Origin: DASYSA01 sp036003885
GTDB taxonomy: Bacteria; Acidobacteriota; Blastocatellia; UBA7656
NCBI GenBank assembly: GCA_036003885.1
Contig: DASYSA010000187.1
Coordinates: 1-15,813 of the forward strand
Length of the DNA: 15,813 bases
Direction: 5' to 3'
Position numbers and translations under genes: made by a program. Under the pieces are notes generated by a model. That model worked only from the letters and a program-made list of their open reading frames with translations. It was not told the origin of the DNA and did no database searches. Below are positions 14,772-15,813 of the stretch, one piece after another (the stretch's first letter is position 1; each line of letters opens with the position of its first letter).

Positions 14772-15773
14772 CTACGGAGCCTTTTCGTAAACCAGTTTCT
14801 TGAGCTTGATCTCGAACAGTCGAGGCCAGCGCTTGCCACTCACGAAGATCCGCTTGTTAACCGAGTCGTACGCGATTCCGTTAAGCACATCGTCTGAACC
14901 GCGGGGCACATCAGGCGGCAGGATCCCCTTCAAATCGAGAAACGAGGTGACATGGCCGCTCGACGGATCTATACGAACAATGAAGTCCGTCTGCCAGACG
15001 TTGGCCCAGACCTCCCCTTCGATGAACTCCAATTCGTTCAGGTTGAAAACCGGACGCCCGTCCCAGCTCACAGGTAACCTGCGCAAAGGCTCGAAAGTCC
15101 GCGGGTCGAGGTAGATAAGCCCGTCGCTTCCATCGCTCAATATCAGATGGTCGCCATCGTAGGTCAACCCCCACCCTTCGGTGTCGTAGCCGAACTCACG
15201 CCTGACCGCGAAGCTCTCGCGGTCATACACGAACCCTCGATGTGACTGCCAGGTGAGTTGAATCAGTTCGTCCCCGACCATCGCCAGGCCCTCCCCAAAG
15301 AGTTCCGGCGAGAGGCTGACGGATTTCATCACTTTCCCTGACGGAAACCTGACCTGCCTGAGCGTAGACTGACCCGGTAGCCCGGTGCTTTCATAGAAGC
15401 CTCCGTCGTGCCACACGAGCCCCTGCAAGAAAGCCGTCGGGTCATGTGGATAGCTGTTCACCACGCGGTAACGCGCTCGCGGCGCGGCAGCCGCGGCGTG
15501 AGCGCTCGCCGCTCGGTTCGGCGTCCCTGCACTCACTCGACGTTGCTGGCGCGGCGTCTGGAGCAGGAAAGCGATCAGCACCAGGAGCAGAGCGGCCTGT
15601 CGAGTCGGCTCCCGCCGGGAGACATACCCGTGGGGCTGAGGAGGCCTTGCGCGCTCTCCAGGCCTCTGACGTGAATACCTGATCCAGATCCTGCTGATCC
15701 ACGAGAGCTTGACCGCGGAAGATCTCGACTCAGGAGTGCGTGCTACATCGGGAATTTTCGTCCTATGGTCCAT
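14772..15773 (-). CDS. Glutaminyl-peptide cyclotransferase (plant/bacterial beta-propeller type)
   Basis: This enzyme converts N-terminal Gln of peptides to pyroglutamate (EC 2.3.2.5). It is of the papaya-type five-bladed propeller family, not the zinc-dependent animal type. There are 333 residues from the ATG at 15773, and the frame continues to a TTG at 15794. Family landmarks are YPHDPTAFLQGLVW (108-121), YESTGLPGQSTLR (127-139), GEGLAM, TEGWGLTYDG, NELEFIEGEVWANVW and DVLNGIAYD. A hydrophobic segment at 60-73 (AALLLVLIAFLLQT) is a signal or anchor, so the enzyme should act outside the cytoplasm. It sits unusually far from the N-terminus, and no in-frame ATG, GTG or TTG exists between residue 1 and this segment. 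The true start is therefore uncertain, but the propeller is complete. Confidence 0.88.
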   Translation of the reverse strand: MDHRTKIPDVARTPESRSSAVKLSWISRIWIRYSRQRPGERARPPQPHGYVSRREPTRQAALLLVLIAFLLQTPRQQRRVSAGTPNRAASAHAAAAAPRARYRVVNSYPHDPTAFLQGLVWHDGGFYESTGLPGQSTLRQVRFPSGKVMKSVSLSPELFGEGLAMVGDELIQLTWQSHRGFVYDRESFAVRREFGYDTEGWGLTYDGDHLILSDGSDGLIYLDPRTFEPLRRLPVSWDGRPVFNLNELEFIEGEVWANVWQTDFIVRIDPSSGHVTSFLDLKGILPPDVPRGSDDVLNGIAYDSVNKRIFVSGKRWPRLFEIKLKKLVYEKAP

Positions 15774-15809
15774 AGTGCAAATCCACGAGGTCAAAGAGAA
15801 AGGTCCATA
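15763..15809. promoter_or_regulatory. Palindrome CTATGG-T-CCATAG and a repeat of GGTCCATA before the glutaminyl cyclase gene
   Basis: Bases 15763-15775 form a perfect 6-bp palindrome that includes the proposed start codon. Its half GGTCCATA (15767-15774) recurs at 15802-15809, 35 bases apart. This may be a regulator-binding pair if the gene starts downstream of it. The window ends at 15813, so the full upstream region cannot be judged. Confidence 0.2.
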
Positions 15810-15813
15810 AGCT

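Overview
The window reads as a bacterial chromosome segment of moderately high GC, with ten complete protein genes and one more whose start is unclear. No rRNA, tRNA, transposase, phage or CRISPR feature was seen. I infer Acidobacteriota, probably the Blastocatellia side. The reasons are a very large secreted PIG-L deacetylase with an appended GATase/ThuA-like domain, a membrane protein with 'CPxCG...YCxEDG' zinc ribbons, a PilP-like protein with an IPT domain, a pseudopilin of the 'RDKEAEMIYRG...DPMT' kind, and AT-rich and GC-rich heptanucleotide repeats between genes. This placement comes from remembered family traits, not from a search.

Layout. On the minus strand at the left is a P5C dehydrogenase (pruA/rocA type), the last step of proline to glutamate catabolism. 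It has a good promoter candidate that overlaps a 7-bp inverted repeat. Diverging from it is a secreted S41 peptidase. That peptidase converges, with no intergenic base, on a PIG-L deacetylase, which lies directly downstream of an APC-family amino-acid permease; the permease and deacetylase probably form a two-gene operon. Next, also on the minus strand, is a compact operon in the order pilN, pilO, a PilP-like IPT protein and a GspG-like pseudopilin. These are alignment-complex and pseudopilin parts of a type IV pilus or type II secretion machine. Neither PilM nor a secretin is present in the window. Diverging from pilN is a plus-strand double zinc-ribbon, single-pass membrane protein of unknown function. 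It is followed by a DUF255 thioredoxin-like protein (YyaL/SPATA20 type) with its own promoter candidate. At the right end, convergent with the DUF255 gene, is a plant-type glutaminyl-peptide cyclotransferase.

The most unusual feature is a set of three hairpin elements built of tandem 7-mers (ATTTTGG type at 1-105 and 7507-7636; GTTTCGC type at 12494-12608). Each begins at, or within two bases of, the stop codon of a gene. The two 7-mer types fit one skeleton, RTTTYGS. The GC-rich element has a 34-bp perfect stem in which one arm carries exactly one extra 7-mer. These look like mobile or expanding intergenic repeats that settle at gene 3' ends and may act as transcript-end structures.

Most proteins here work in the envelope or outside the cytoplasm (S41 peptidase, PIG-L, glutaminyl cyclase, pilus/secretion parts, permease). 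P5C dehydrogenase and, by inference, the DUF255 protein are cytoplasmic.
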